From Candidatus Doudnabacteria bacterium (GTDB lineage Bacteria; Patescibacteriota; Doudnabacteria; UBA920; O2-02-FULL-48-8), in the NCBI GenBank assembly GCA_016198045.1, contig JACQJI010000024.1, positions 1-35,494 of the forward strand: DNA of 35,494 nt. Reading direction: 5' to 3'. The notes under the pieces were generated by a model. That model was not told the DNA's origin, made no database searches, and worked only from the letters and a program-made list of their open reading frames with translations. Below, in pieces: positions 1-7,549 of this stretch. Position 1 is the stretch's first letter. Each line of letters opens with the position of its first letter. The position numbers and the translations under genes are program-made.

Positions 1-4
1 ATTA

Positions 5-112
5 GAATTTCCCTCCCCTTGAAAGGGGAGGGAACAAGGGTGGGGTAGATGCTAAGGGTCGAGGGGTCCCCCTCACCCCCGGTTCCTCTCCCCTCCGGGA
101 GAGGGGTGTTCT
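5..112. repeat. Inverted pair of REP-like palindromes upstream of pilB
   Basis: Two GC-rich palindromes face each other. The first (11-32) has arms CCCTCCCCTT/AAGGGGAGGG and continues into a GGGTGGGG tail. The second (85-104) has arms CCTCTCCC/GGGAGAGG and is preceded by a complementary CACCCCC tail. The same two-unit, head-to-head layout recurs at 27304-27398. Such pairs resemble REP/BIME elements of other bacteria. It ends shortly before the pilB start codon, so it probably lies in the leader or promoter region. Confidence 0.75.
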
Positions 113-147
113 ATTTTGAAGTAAAACAGACGAAACCAAAAGAAAAC

Positions 148-1896
148 ATGAGTTTAGACCTACAGGAATTGAAGCGGGCGGTGGTGGGTAAAAAAATCGT
201 CACAGCTAAGGTCTGGGACGATTTGGTGAAGGAAGCCACGGATAAAAAACAGGCGGTGGAGCAGCTGCTGATCGACAAAAAGATTTTGGACGAAGAAAAA
301 CTGGCCCAGCTCGCCGCTGGGTTTTTGGATGCCCAGTATGCTGATCTCAAAAATGTCGGCCAAATCCCCAAGGAGGTTTTGTTGCTGGTGCCGGAGCCGA
401 TCGCCCGAAGGCATGGAGTAATTGCCTTTGGCAAAGAAAAAAATACCCTCAAACTGGCCATGCTTGATCCCAACGACCTGGAGACCAGGGATGCCATCAA
501 GAAAAAAACCGATTTGGTAGTTGAGCCGTTTTTAGTTTCCAAAAGCTCGCTGGACTGGGGATTGAAGCAGTATCACACCTCGCTGGAAGCTGAATTTGCC
601 AAAATCGTTTCCCAACCGCCAAAGGAAGGCGAGGGCGAAAAAGACGAAGTCACTCAGAAGCTTAAGGAGATGGCAGAAGAAATCCCGGTGGTGCGCGTGG
701 TGGACACGCTTTTGGAATACGCCATTTTGGAAAAAGCCTCAGACATTCACATCGAACCGCACGAAAAAGACGTCATTGTCCGCTACCGCATTGACGGCGT
801 GCTGCACGAAGTCATGACCCTGCCCAAAGTTATCCAACCGGCGCTGGTCGCCCGGATCAAAGTCATTGCCAACCTCAAGATCGACGAGCACCGCCTGCCC
901 CAGGACGGCCGGCTGAAGGTGGAAAAAGACGACTACAAAATTTCCATTCGCGTTTCCACCATTCCGGTGTTTGACGGCGAGAAGGTAGTCATGCGTTTGC
1001 TGGATGAGTCGGCCAAAGCCATGACTTTGGAAGAACTGGGATTCATTCATCGAAATTACGACACTATAATCAGGAACGTCAAAAAGCCTCATGGCGCCCT
1101 GCTGGTTACGGGACCCACTGGCAGCGGCAAATCCACCACGCTCTACACGATTATTTCCATGTTGAACACCAAAGGAGTCAATATCTCCACGATCGAGGAT
1201 CCGATTGAATACCATGTGCCAGGGGTCAACCAGATGCAAGTTAATCCCAAAATCGGATTGACTTTTGCCGTGGGGCTTCGGGCATTGCTTCGGCAAGACC
1301 CCAACGTCATCATGATCGGCGAAATTCGCGACCGTGAGACAGCCGAAGAGGCAGTGCACGCGGCACTCACCGGCCACGTGGTTCTGGCCACGCTTCATAC
1401 CAACAACGCCGGTGGGGCGCTGCCCAGGCTGTTGGATATCGGGGTCGAACCGTACCTGATCGCTTCCACGGTCAACGCGGTCGTGGGCCAGAGGTTGACC
1501 CGCCAGATTTGCCAGGACTGCAAAGAGGAAATGCATATTGACGAAGAGTACGAAGCAAGCTTGCGGAAAGAATACAACATTGACCATTTGTTGGAAATCA
1601 TGAAGCGCGAGGGGTTTATAGAGAAGAAAGCCAAGTCCTTAGCGGAGCTGACTTTCTACAAAGGCCGCGGCTGCGACAAGTGCGGCCAAAGCGGATACCG
1701 GACTCGCAAAGGAATTTTTGAAGTCTTGGAAGTCACTCCCGAAATCCAAGACCTGATCCTTAAGCACGCCCCGACTTCGCAAATCCAGGACAAGGCTGTG
1801 GAACAGGGCATGATTTTGATGTGGGAGGACGGATTTATCAAGGCTATCCAGGGCAAAACCACGATCGACGAGGTGATTAGAGTAAGTAAGGAATAA
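148..1896 (+). CDS. pilB: Type IV pilus assembly ATPase PilB (GspE family)
   Basis: This is the cytoplasmic hexameric ATPase that powers pilus extension through the PilC platform. The ATG at 148 gives 582 residues, usual for PilB; the frame stays open to 49, but that part translates the upstream palindromic repeat. The N-terminal third matches the MshEN-type domain. In the C-terminal ATPase domain I see Walker A GPTGSGKS (residues 322-329), the Asp box (STIEDPIEY), Walker B (NVIMIGEIRD, about 386-394), the His box (ATLHTNN, about 414) and a tetracysteine zinc site (CQDC near 456 and CDKC near 510). It is the first gene of the pilus operon; pilC follows after a 45-nt repeat-filled gap. All catalytic motifs are intact. 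No pilT retraction ATPase is seen in the window. Confidence 0.96.
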   Translation: MSLDLQELKRAVVGKKIVTAKVWDDLVKEATDKKQAVEQLLIDKKILDEEKLAQLAAGFLDAQYADLKNVGQIPKEVLLLVPEPIARRHGVIAFGKEKNTLKLAMLDPNDLETRDAIKKKTDLVVEPFLVSKSSLDWGLKQYHTSLEAEFAKIVSQPPKEGEGEKDEVTQKLKEMAEEIPVVRVVDTLLEYAILEKASDIHIEPHEKDVIVRYRIDGVLHEVMTLPKVIQPALVARIKVIANLKIDEHRLPQDGRLKVEKDDYKISIRVSTIPVFDGEKVVMRLLDESAKAMTLEELGFIHRNYDTIIRNVKKPHGALLVTGPTGSGKSTTLYTIISMLNTKGVNISTIEDPIEYHVPGVNQMQVNPKIGLTFAVGLRALLRQDPNVIMIGEIRDRETAEEAVHAALTGHVVLATLHTNNAGGALPRLLDIGVEPYLIASTVNAVVGQRLTRQICQDCKEEMHIDEEYEASLRKEYNIDHLLEIMKREGFIEKKAKSLAELTFYKGRGCDKCGQSGYRTRKGIFEVLEVTPEIQDLILKHAPTSQIQDKAVEQGMILMWEDGFIKAIQGKTTIDEVIRVSKE

Positions 1897-1898
1897 CG

Positions 1899-1936
1899 AG
1901 GTTATAGATGATAGGTTATAGTTGATAGTAAGTTAA
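1899..1936. repeat. Short-period degenerate repeat between pilB and pilC
   Basis: The words GTTATAG and TGATAG alternate here, in imperfect tandem, filling almost the whole gap between the pilB stop and the pilC start. It is one of six such word-like repeats in the window, each with its own word. Confidence 0.6.
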
Positions 1937-1941
1937 ACTAA

Positions 1942-3156
1942 ATGCCAGAATATACATACACGGCTAGGAATAAATTGGGCGCTTCAGAGCACGACGTCAT
2001 GTCTGCCCTAAACGAGCATTCGGTGGCGGAGGCGCTGCGCGCGCGCGGCCTGAGCCCCACGGCCATTTCCGCGGTGAGGAAGTCTTTTGATATCCATGAT
2101 CTGCTGGAGGCAATAACTACCATTAAACTGATCGACAAGATCACGTTTATCAAAAATCTCTCGGTGATGCTGAGGGCCGGCTTGCCGGCGGCGCGATGCT
2201 TAAAGATTTTATCCGCCCAAACCACCAATCCCAAATTCGCCAAAATTATTTCAGAACTAGGAAGAAGCGTGGAAGGCGGCACAACCCTAGCCGATGCCAT
2301 GGCCAAGTATCCGCGAGTCTTTTCTCCAATTTTCGTCAGCATGGTCCGGGTTGGCGAAGTTTCGGGAAACTTGGAAAAAAATCTATTATATCTGTCTGAG
2401 CAGATGCAGCGCGACTATGACTTGATTTCCAAAGCGCGGGGAGCTTTGACTTATCCGATTATTGTCATGGTCGCCTTGGCGATTGTCGGATTTTTGATGT
2501 TTACCTTTGTCCTGCCCAAACTGACCGCTACCTTCAACGACTTAAACGTTCAGCTGCCCCTGATGACCCGCGTGGTTATGGCGACGGTTGACATTTTTGC
2601 GCGCTATGGGATTTTGATCTTTGTGCTGTTCCTGCTGATGATTATCGGATTTTTTTATTGGAGAAAGACTGAGAGCGGTAAAAAAATCGTTCACAAACTC
2701 GTATTTTACATCCCCATCAGTTCGCGAATTGTCAAGCAAATCAATCTCGCCAGGTTTGTCCGGACTTTTTCTTCCCTGATCAAAAGCGGCATGCAGATTG
2801 TGGAGGCTCTGGAAGTCTCTTCCCATGTCGTGGGCAACATTTATTATCAGAAAGTCATATCCGACGCCGCAGCCAGAGTGAAAGTGGGCTCGCCGCTGGC
2901 TACCAGCTTCAAAAAACAGCCCAAATTGTTCCCGAATTTAGTCGTGGAAATGATGGAGGTGGGGGAAGAATCGGGGACCACTGACCAAGTGCTGGCGGAA
3001 GTCGCCAATTTTTACGAAACCGAAGTGGACCAGACCATGAAAAACCTTTCTACTATCCTCGAACCAGTGATCATGATGGTCATTGGCGCGGTAGTCGGGC
3101 TTTTGGCCATTGCGCTGGTCACCCCGATTTATAATATTACGCAGAGCATAAATTAG
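1942..3156 (+). CDS. pilC: Type IV pilus inner-membrane platform protein PilC (GspF family)
   Basis: PilC is the polytopic inner-membrane platform on which PilB acts to insert pilins into the pilus. The 404-residue length is typical. It has the duplicated T2SSF domain: one cytoplasmic helical domain at about 65-190 (FIKNLSVMLRAGLPAARCL, then FVSMVRVGEVSGNLE) and its repeat at about 270-390 (FVRTFSSLIKSGMQIVEAL, then VVEMMEVGEESGTTDQVL). Hydrophobic segments are visible near residues 170-190, 210-235 and 375-397. The start MPEYTYTARN is the usual start of this family. It lies between pilB and the minor pilins in the same operon. Confidence 0.95.
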   Translation: MPEYTYTARNKLGASEHDVMSALNEHSVAEALRARGLSPTAISAVRKSFDIHDLLEAITTIKLIDKITFIKNLSVMLRAGLPAARCLKILSAQTTNPKFAKIISELGRSVEGGTTLADAMAKYPRVFSPIFVSMVRVGEVSGNLEKNLLYLSEQMQRDYDLISKARGALTYPIIVMVALAIVGFLMFTFVLPKLTATFNDLNVQLPLMTRVVMATVDIFARYGILIFVLFLLMIIGFFYWRKTESGKKIVHKLVFYIPISSRIVKQINLARFVRTFSSLIKSGMQIVEALEVSSHVVGNIYYQKVISDAAARVKVGSPLATSFKKQPKLFPNLVVEMMEVGEESGTTDQVLAEVANFYETEVDQTMKNLSTILEPVIMMVIGAVVGLLAIALVTPIYNITQSIN

Positions 3157-3158
3157 TC

Positions 3159-3557
3159 ATGAATCACGTATCACGTATCACGGATCAAAAGGGTATTAGC
3201 CTCATTGAAGTCATTGTCAGTATGGGCATAATCCTGGTTTTGTTTATCTTGTATATCGCGGCCCAAAATACGGTGGTGCAGAGCAGGAAGTTGCGGTACG
3301 AAAACCTGGCTTACCATGTCGCCAACAAACAAATGGAAGAACTGAGAGGGACGAGTTTTGCGACTCTGCCGTTGTCCGGGACGATCAGTGACAGTATGCT
3401 TAGCCAGATCCCTTCCGGAAGTGGCAATTTTTCGGTTACGGATTACTCCGGCTTCAGCGGCCTAAAAGAGCTCGTGGTAACAGTGAGTTGGAATGACGGG
3501 GTTAGCAAGCAAATCCAGCTTAAGACCGTGGCCGGAAGCGGAGGAATTAATCCTTAG
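3159..3557 (+). CDS. Minor prepilin (PilV/GspI-like) with class III signal peptide
   Basis: This is a 132-residue prepilin-like protein. After a short leader, the prepilin peptidase motif KG/ISLIE (cut after Gly, Glu at +5) is followed by a hydrophobic helix of about 22 residues, then a small polar and beta-rich domain (sequence such as LVVTVSWNDG near the end, as in PilV/GspI). It probably primes or caps the pilus. The start is 2 nt after the pilC stop, and the leader peptide is encoded by a 7-bp tandem repeat (3163-3187). The stop codon TAG at 3555-3557 leads directly into the repeat that flanks the next gene. The name pilV is plausible but not provable from sequence alone. Confidence 0.85.
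   Translation: MNHVSRITDQKGISLIEVIVSMGIILVLFILYIAAQNTVVQSRKLRYENLAYHVANKQMEELRGTSFATLPLSGTISDSMLSQIPSGSGNFSVTDYSGFSGLKELVVTVSWNDGVSKQIQLKTVAGSGGINP
3163..3187. repeat. 7-bp tandem repeat ATCACGT inside the prepilin leader
   Basis: About 3.6 copies of a 7-bp unit (ATCACGT, ATCACGT, ATCACGG, ATCA) encode most of the cleaved leader of the prepilin that starts at 3159. Here a repeat has become coding, but only in the part that the peptidase removes. Confidence 0.8.
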
Positions 3558-3588
3558 GTATAGAGTATTTGGTATTAGGGTATATGGT
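3557..3588. repeat. Left flank repeat of the four-helix-bundle gene
   Basis: Degenerate tandem words of the type GGTATTTGGTAT (for example GAGTATTTGGTATTAGG). The reverse complement of the right-hand repeat at 3951-3983 belongs to the same word family, so the two form inverted flanks around the four-helix-bundle coding part. Confidence 0.7.
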
Positions 3589-4518
3589 ATGACCAACAGC
3601 ATTAAAAATTTTAGTCAGTTAGTAGTTTGGCAAGAGGCGCATAAGCTGGCTGTTAAAGTGTATGGTTTTACCGATGCTTTTCCCAGACATGAAAAATTTG
3701 GTTTATCCTCACAGCTTCAAAGAGCCGCTGTATCCGTGCCTTCTAATATCGCAGAGGGTTTTAAGAGAGGATCTAGCAAAGAGAAAGTCCAGTTTTATAG
3801 GACAGCGGACGGCTCTTTATCCGAGCTTGAAAGCCAATTGATTCTTGCACGTGACCTCAGTTATTTAAACGAAAGTGCTTACAAAGATTTACTAAGCAAT
3901 ATCAACTCGGTCAACCGTTTATTAAACGCTTTTATAAAAAGCGCATCTAAAATACCAAATACTAAATACCATCTACCAAATACCTCTTCGGGCTTTACCT
4001 TAATAGAAATTATCGTTGTGGTTGCCATGTTCGCCATGACCATGCTGATTTTGGCTGACTTGTTTGTGGGCCAAAACCAAATTTATCGGACTCAAACCGC
4101 GGAGCTCAACGTGACTTCTGACGCCAGAGTGGCTTTGGACGAGGTGGACGCCGCGGTGAGGGCCGCAGACGTGGTGGCAGGGAGCTTCGGCAGCTTCACC
4201 ACCGGCCCGCAAACTTTGGTGTTACAAATTCCTGCCATCAACGCGTCCAACCAGATTATCGCGGCCACTTATGATTATATGGTTTATTACCTAAACGGCA
4301 CTAATTTTTTCCGGCAGATTATCCCAAATGCCGCAAGTTCCCGGTCGGCCCAGACAAAGAAGCTGGCCTCCAATGTCACCGGGTTGCTGTTTAGCTATGA
4401 CAATGCCGATTTGGCAGCGGTCAAACAAGTCGCGACCGATGTCACTGTGCAAGAGACGGCATCGCGCTACACGCGTTCCATCACTCTGTCGTCCAAATCG
4501 AAATTAAGAAACAACTGA
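3589..4518 (+). CDS. Four-helix-bundle (S23/IVP-type) protein fused in frame to a minor prepilin
   Basis: The reading frame joins two unrelated proteins (309 residues). Residues 1-118 are a complete four-helix-bundle protein of the family first found in 23S rRNA intervening sequences (TIGR02436); typical parts are FSQLVVWQEAHKLA, SSQLQRAAVSVPSNIAEG and LSELESQLILARDL. A linker encoded by repeat DNA follows. At 135/136 there is a prepilin cleavage site (SSG/FTLIEIIVV, Glu at +5), a hydrophobic helix and a PilW/GspJ-like domain. No ATG, GTG or TTG in this frame lies between the last bundle helix and the cleavage site, so the prepilin has no obvious start of its own. Prepilin peptidase would release the bundle into the cytoplasm. 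The stop overlaps the next start (TGATG). The ATG at 3589 is chosen because the family begins there. Confidence 0.85.
   Translation: MTNSIKNFSQLVVWQEAHKLAVKVYGFTDAFPRHEKFGLSSQLQRAAVSVPSNIAEGFKRGSSKEKVQFYRTADGSLSELESQLILARDLSYLNESAYKDLLSNINSVNRLLNAFIKSASKIPNTKYHLPNTSSGFTLIEIIVVVAMFAMTMLILADLFVGQNQIYRTQTAELNVTSDARVALDEVDAAVRAADVVAGSFGSFTTGPQTLVLQIPAINASNQIIAATYDYMVYYLNGTNFFRQIIPNAASSRSAQTKKLASNVTGLLFSYDNADLAAVKQVATDVTVQETASRYTRSITLSSKSKLRNN
3951..3983. repeat. Right flank repeat of the four-helix-bundle gene (coding)
   Basis: Words of the type ACCAAATACTAAATACC are repeated, and are the reverse complement of the left flank family at 3557-3588. The repeat is translated in frame as the linker (residues around KIPNTKYHLPNT) joining the bundle to the prepilin cleavage site. 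Confidence 0.7.
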
Positions 4519-5882
4519 TGTCACAGAAAGGCCAAATCATAATCATTGCCGCGGTTTTTATGCTCGTGGTGGTCGGGCTTATTTCTTCCCTGGTCGCTTA
4601 TGCCGGGATCCAGATTAAGGGACACCGGCAAGCTGTGGCCCGCGTGCTGGCGCTGAGTATCGCCGAAGCCGGCATTGAACAAGCTATTTGGAAATTAAAC
4701 AGCCAACCAGGCTACAATGGCGAGTCGGGTGTCGCCTACAACGGCGGCGCGTTTGACATTTCGATTACCAATCTTTCCGGCAGCTCCAAGCTTATTCGCG
4801 CCGAAGCGAAAGTGCCCAATAGTTCCAACCCTCGCGGCAAAAGAGTGGTCCAGGCCACCACCACCATTGATACCACCAACATCGCATTCAATTACGGGGT
4901 GCAAATAGGCGAAGGCGGCTTGGAAATGACCAACAGCTCAAGAGTCATCGGAAACGTTTATTCCAACGGCAACATCAATGGAGCTAACAGCGCCAGGATT
5001 CAAGGCACGGCCACGGTGGCCGGGAGCAGTAATGAAATCAGGGAGATGCAGGTTGATGGAAATGCCAATGCTTACTTAGTGGTGAATTCCACCATAGGCG
5101 GCAGTCTTACCACTTACCATTTGTTTGACGGCACAGTGGGCGGCAACGTGGTTGGCACCGCGCTTTCCACCTGCACGATCGGAGGCAATGCCGTTTACGA
5201 TACTATTTTCAACTGTAATGTTGGGGGGAGCAGCACCGCGCCTAATCCCGACGATTTCGTCGCAGCACCCCAGCTGCCGTTGCCCATTACCGATGAGCAG
5301 ATTGACGCTTGGGAAGACGAGGCCGAAGCCGGCGGAGTGATCAGCACCCAAAGCTATTCTTCCGGCAGCCGCAACCTCGGACCGAAAAAAATCAACGGCG
5401 ATTTGATCTTAAGCAACACGGCGCAAGTGGTGGTGACCGGCACCCTTTGGGTTACCGGACAAATCCGTTTAAGCAACAGCGCGATTTTAAGGTTGGACAG
5501 CAGTTACGGCAGTTTAAGCGGGGTGGTCTTGGCGGGAGTTGACGGCAGCAGCAGCGCCGGATACATCGAAGTTGCCAACAGCGCGCAACTGTTGGGATCT
5601 GGGACAGCTGGCAGTTATATCATGCTGCTTTCACAAAGAGTCGGGATAGCCAGCAACGCAATCAGGATGAGCAACGGCTCTGGGGCAGCCATTTTGTACT
5701 CGGGCGAAGGTGTCATAGAGATAAACAACAGCGCCGCGCTAAAAGAGGTTACGGCCTATAAATTGAAAATCACGAACAACGCGACCGTAACGTATGAATC
5801 TGGGCTGGCCAGTGCTCAGTTTTCGTCCGGCCCCGGCGGAGGTTGGGAAATGCTTGATGGGACGTGGCAACTATTACAGTGA
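4518..5882 (+). CDS. PilX-like minor pilin with a repetitive, probably beta-solenoid domain
   Basis: This is a 454-residue envelope protein. The N-terminus (MSQKGQIIIIAAVFMLVVVG) is a hydrophobic pilin-like helix as in PilX-type proteins, but lacks the usual FTLIE signature with Glu at +5. Residues of about 25-70 (ARVLALSIAEAGIEQAIW) fit a PilX helix. From about residue 135 to 440 the chain is rich in Gly, Asn, Ser and Val with recurring turns of the form (L/M/I/V)xNS(A/S), for example MTNSSRV, GANSARI, LSNSAIL, VANSAQL and INNSAAL, which suggests a right-handed beta-helix or bactofilin-like solenoid. It overlaps the preceding gene by 1 nt. A role as a surface-exposed pilus tip or adhesive subunit is inference. 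Confidence 0.75.
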   Translation: MSQKGQIIIIAAVFMLVVVGLISSLVAYAGIQIKGHRQAVARVLALSIAEAGIEQAIWKLNSQPGYNGESGVAYNGGAFDISITNLSGSSKLIRAEAKVPNSSNPRGKRVVQATTTIDTTNIAFNYGVQIGEGGLEMTNSSRVIGNVYSNGNINGANSARIQGTATVAGSSNEIREMQVDGNANAYLVVNSTIGGSLTTYHLFDGTVGGNVVGTALSTCTIGGNAVYDTIFNCNVGGSSTAPNPDDFVAAPQLPLPITDEQIDAWEDEAEAGGVISTQSYSSGSRNLGPKKINGDLILSNTAQVVVTGTLWVTGQIRLSNSAILRLDSSYGSLSGVVLAGVDGSSSAGYIEVANSAQLLGSGTAGSYIMLLSQRVGIASNAIRMSNGSGAAILYSGEGVIEINNSAALKEVTAYKLKITNNATVTYESGLASAQFSSGPGGGWEMLDGTWQLLQ

Positions 5883-5911
5883 GTAGTTTGTAGTGAGTAG
5901 TGAGTAGCTGG
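5880..5911. repeat. Short-period GTGAGTAGT repeat before pilM
   Basis: Imperfect tandem copies of GTGAGTAGT and GTAGTGAGTAG begin at the stop codon of the preceding gene and run into the pilM promoter. Confidence 0.65.
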
Positions 5912-5917
5912 TATAAT
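5909..5917 (+). promoter_or_regulatory. Extended -10 promoter element before pilM
   Basis: TGGTATAAT ends 8 nt before the pilM ATG. This is a consensus -10 hexamer with the upstream TG of extended -10 promoters. Transcription would start about 1-2 nt before the start codon, giving an almost leaderless pilM mRNA. No convincing -35 box is seen, and no Shine-Dalgarno sequence fits in the gap. Confidence 0.6.
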
Positions 5918-5925
5918 ACAAGCAC

Positions 5926-7008
5926 ATGATTTCACTTTTTGGAAACAAAAAAATCCAAGCTTTCGGACTCGATATCTCCGACGCTTCGATCAAAGTCATG
6001 AATCTTAGGCGTAGGGAGCAAAGCCTGATCCCGGACGCTTTTGCCGATCAGCCGCTTCCTCCGAAAATTATCAGCAACCACGTGATTGCCAACGAGCGGC
6101 GGCTCGCGGAGAGCATTACTTACGCCGTCAACAAGGCGGGAAAGCTTGAGACTAAGTACGTAGTCGCTTCGCTGCCCGAAGCCAAATCTTTTGTTCGCTT
6201 GCTCAGCATGGCGGCCATGTCCGATGCGGAAATCGACGGCGCCATCCCCTGGGAACTGGAGCAGGATATTCCCGTTCCTGTGGATCAGGTTTACCTGGAT
6301 TGGGAAGTTGTGGCAAAGACAGGAGACAAGCTAACCGTGCTGGTCGCGGCCACCCAGAAGGATTATGTTGATTCGCTGGTTGAGTCCTTGAAACTTGCTC
6401 ACCTTAGACCCGTAGCTTTGGAGCTGGAATCCCAGGCTGTTGCCCGCTGCGTGGTTGGTTTACAGGAAGCCAAAGAAACGGTGTTGATTTTGGATATTGC
6501 CAGCGTTCAGACCACCTTTATTATCGTGGAAGACGGGGTGCTGAAATACACTTCCAGCATCGGGGTGGCGGGGAACGCGTTGACTGAAAGCATTGCCAGG
6601 AGTTTGGGAATTTCCGCGGCCGAAGCCGAAAAATTAAAAAAGGATACCGGCTTGGTGCTGGAAAGCCGGCGCAATGTGCGTCAAGCGATTTTGCCGATAC
6701 TCGACAACATAATTGACGAGATCAAAAATGTTGCGAGATTTCACGAAGAGCATTCAGCAAGCCGCAAGCCGATTAGTAAAATTTTGCTCTGCGGCGGATC
6801 AGCGCGCTTGGCGGGAGTTGCTGATTATGTCTCGACTCGAGTAAACCTGGGCAGCGGCAAGCCGCTGGGCAAAGTACAGTTGGGCAATCCCTGGAGCAAT
6901 TTGGCCATTACCAAAATTGACAAATCGGTTCCGCAGACCCCGGAGCAGGCCTTAAGCTTTACCACCGCCATTGGTTTGGCGCTGAGAGGAGTGATCCATG
7001 GCAGTTAA
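5926..7008 (+). CDS. pilM: Type IV pilus assembly protein PilM (actin-like ATPase)
   Basis: PilM is the cytoplasmic actin-fold ATPase that binds the PilN N-terminus and links the inner-membrane complex to PilB and PilC. It is 360 residues, as usual. The phosphate-1-like segment FGLDISDASIKVMNL (residues 12-26) opens the protein. A central segment (TVLILDIASVQTTFIIVEDG) and a C-terminal glycine-rich adenosine segment (ILLCGGSARLAGVADYV) complete the actin-fold signature. It has its own promoter-like box and overlaps pilN by 11 nt. Order pilM-pilN-pilO is canonical. Confidence 0.94.
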   Translation: MISLFGNKKIQAFGLDISDASIKVMNLRRREQSLIPDAFADQPLPPKIISNHVIANERRLAESITYAVNKAGKLETKYVVASLPEAKSFVRLLSMAAMSDAEIDGAIPWELEQDIPVPVDQVYLDWEVVAKTGDKLTVLVAATQKDYVDSLVESLKLAHLRPVALELESQAVARCVVGLQEAKETVLILDIASVQTTFIIVEDGVLKYTSSIGVAGNALTESIARSLGISAAEAEKLKKDTGLVLESRRNVRQAILPILDNIIDEIKNVARFHEEHSASRKPISKILLCGGSARLAGVADYVSTRVNLGSGKPLGKVQLGNPWSNLAITKIDKSVPQTPEQALSFTTAIGLALRGVIHGS

Positions 7009-7549
7009 CCTGTTACCCAAAATCGAGCAAAAAGATATTCACTTTGAGCTGGCTTATCATCAGCTGACAAATTTTTGGCTCTGGGTGCTGGGCAGCCTGG
7101 TTTTGCTGATAATTATAGGCCAGCTGTCAGCATGGCAGATCAAGAGCTGGATTAAGACAGCGGACGCGGAATTGGCAGCAAGCAGGGAGTCGCTAAACAC
7201 TGCCAGCAACCAAGAGCTCCAGAAGCAAGTTTTGCTTTTAAACCAGGAAATAGCAAACATTGACCAGTTGCGCTCAGCACACTATGCCTGGTCTGACGCC
7301 TTGATTGAACTGGGCAGTATTCTTCCGGCCGACATGGTGGTAGATATTTTGAGCCTCAATCGAGTATCGGGCCAGGTTGACATCACAGGATTTGTCCGGA
7401 ATCGAGAAAGTGTCATCAAATTTTGGTCAGATATGCACAAGGCCAAATATTTTAAGGACATCAATTTCCCGCTTTCCAATCTAGAGCAGCCTCTCGATAC
7501 GCCCTACCAGTTTACTTTTTTTATTAACGAGGAGCAGATCAAGCCGTGA
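6998..7549 (+). CDS. pilN: Type IV pilus inner-membrane protein PilN
   Basis: PilN is a bitopic membrane protein whose short cytoplasmic tail binds PilM. The start MAVNLLPK matches the conserved INLLP-type PilM-binding motif. One transmembrane helix lies at about residues 28-50, followed by a coiled coil (about 55-90) and a ferredoxin-like periplasmic domain (about 100-180). The start codon lies inside the end of pilM and has a clear Shine-Dalgarno sequence (AGGAG at 6987-6991). It overlaps pilO by 4 nt. Confidence 0.9.
   Translation: MAVNLLPKIEQKDIHFELAYHQLTNFWLWVLGSLVLLIIIGQLSAWQIKSWIKTADAELAASRESLNTASNQELQKQVLLLNQEIANIDQLRSAHYAWSDALIELGSILPADMVVDILSLNRVSGQVDITGFVRNRESVIKFWSDMHKAKYFKDINFPLSNLEQPLDTPYQFTFFINEEQIKP

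Noticed and set aside
49..147. N-terminal extension of PilB to an ATG at 49
   Set aside because: The extra residues translate the palindromic repeat (Pro/Ser/Gly-rich) and PilB homologues start near the ATG at 148.
739..1587. Long minus frame (282 codons) opposite pilB
   Set aside because: It lies fully inside pilB, has no domain and reflects codon bias of the real gene.
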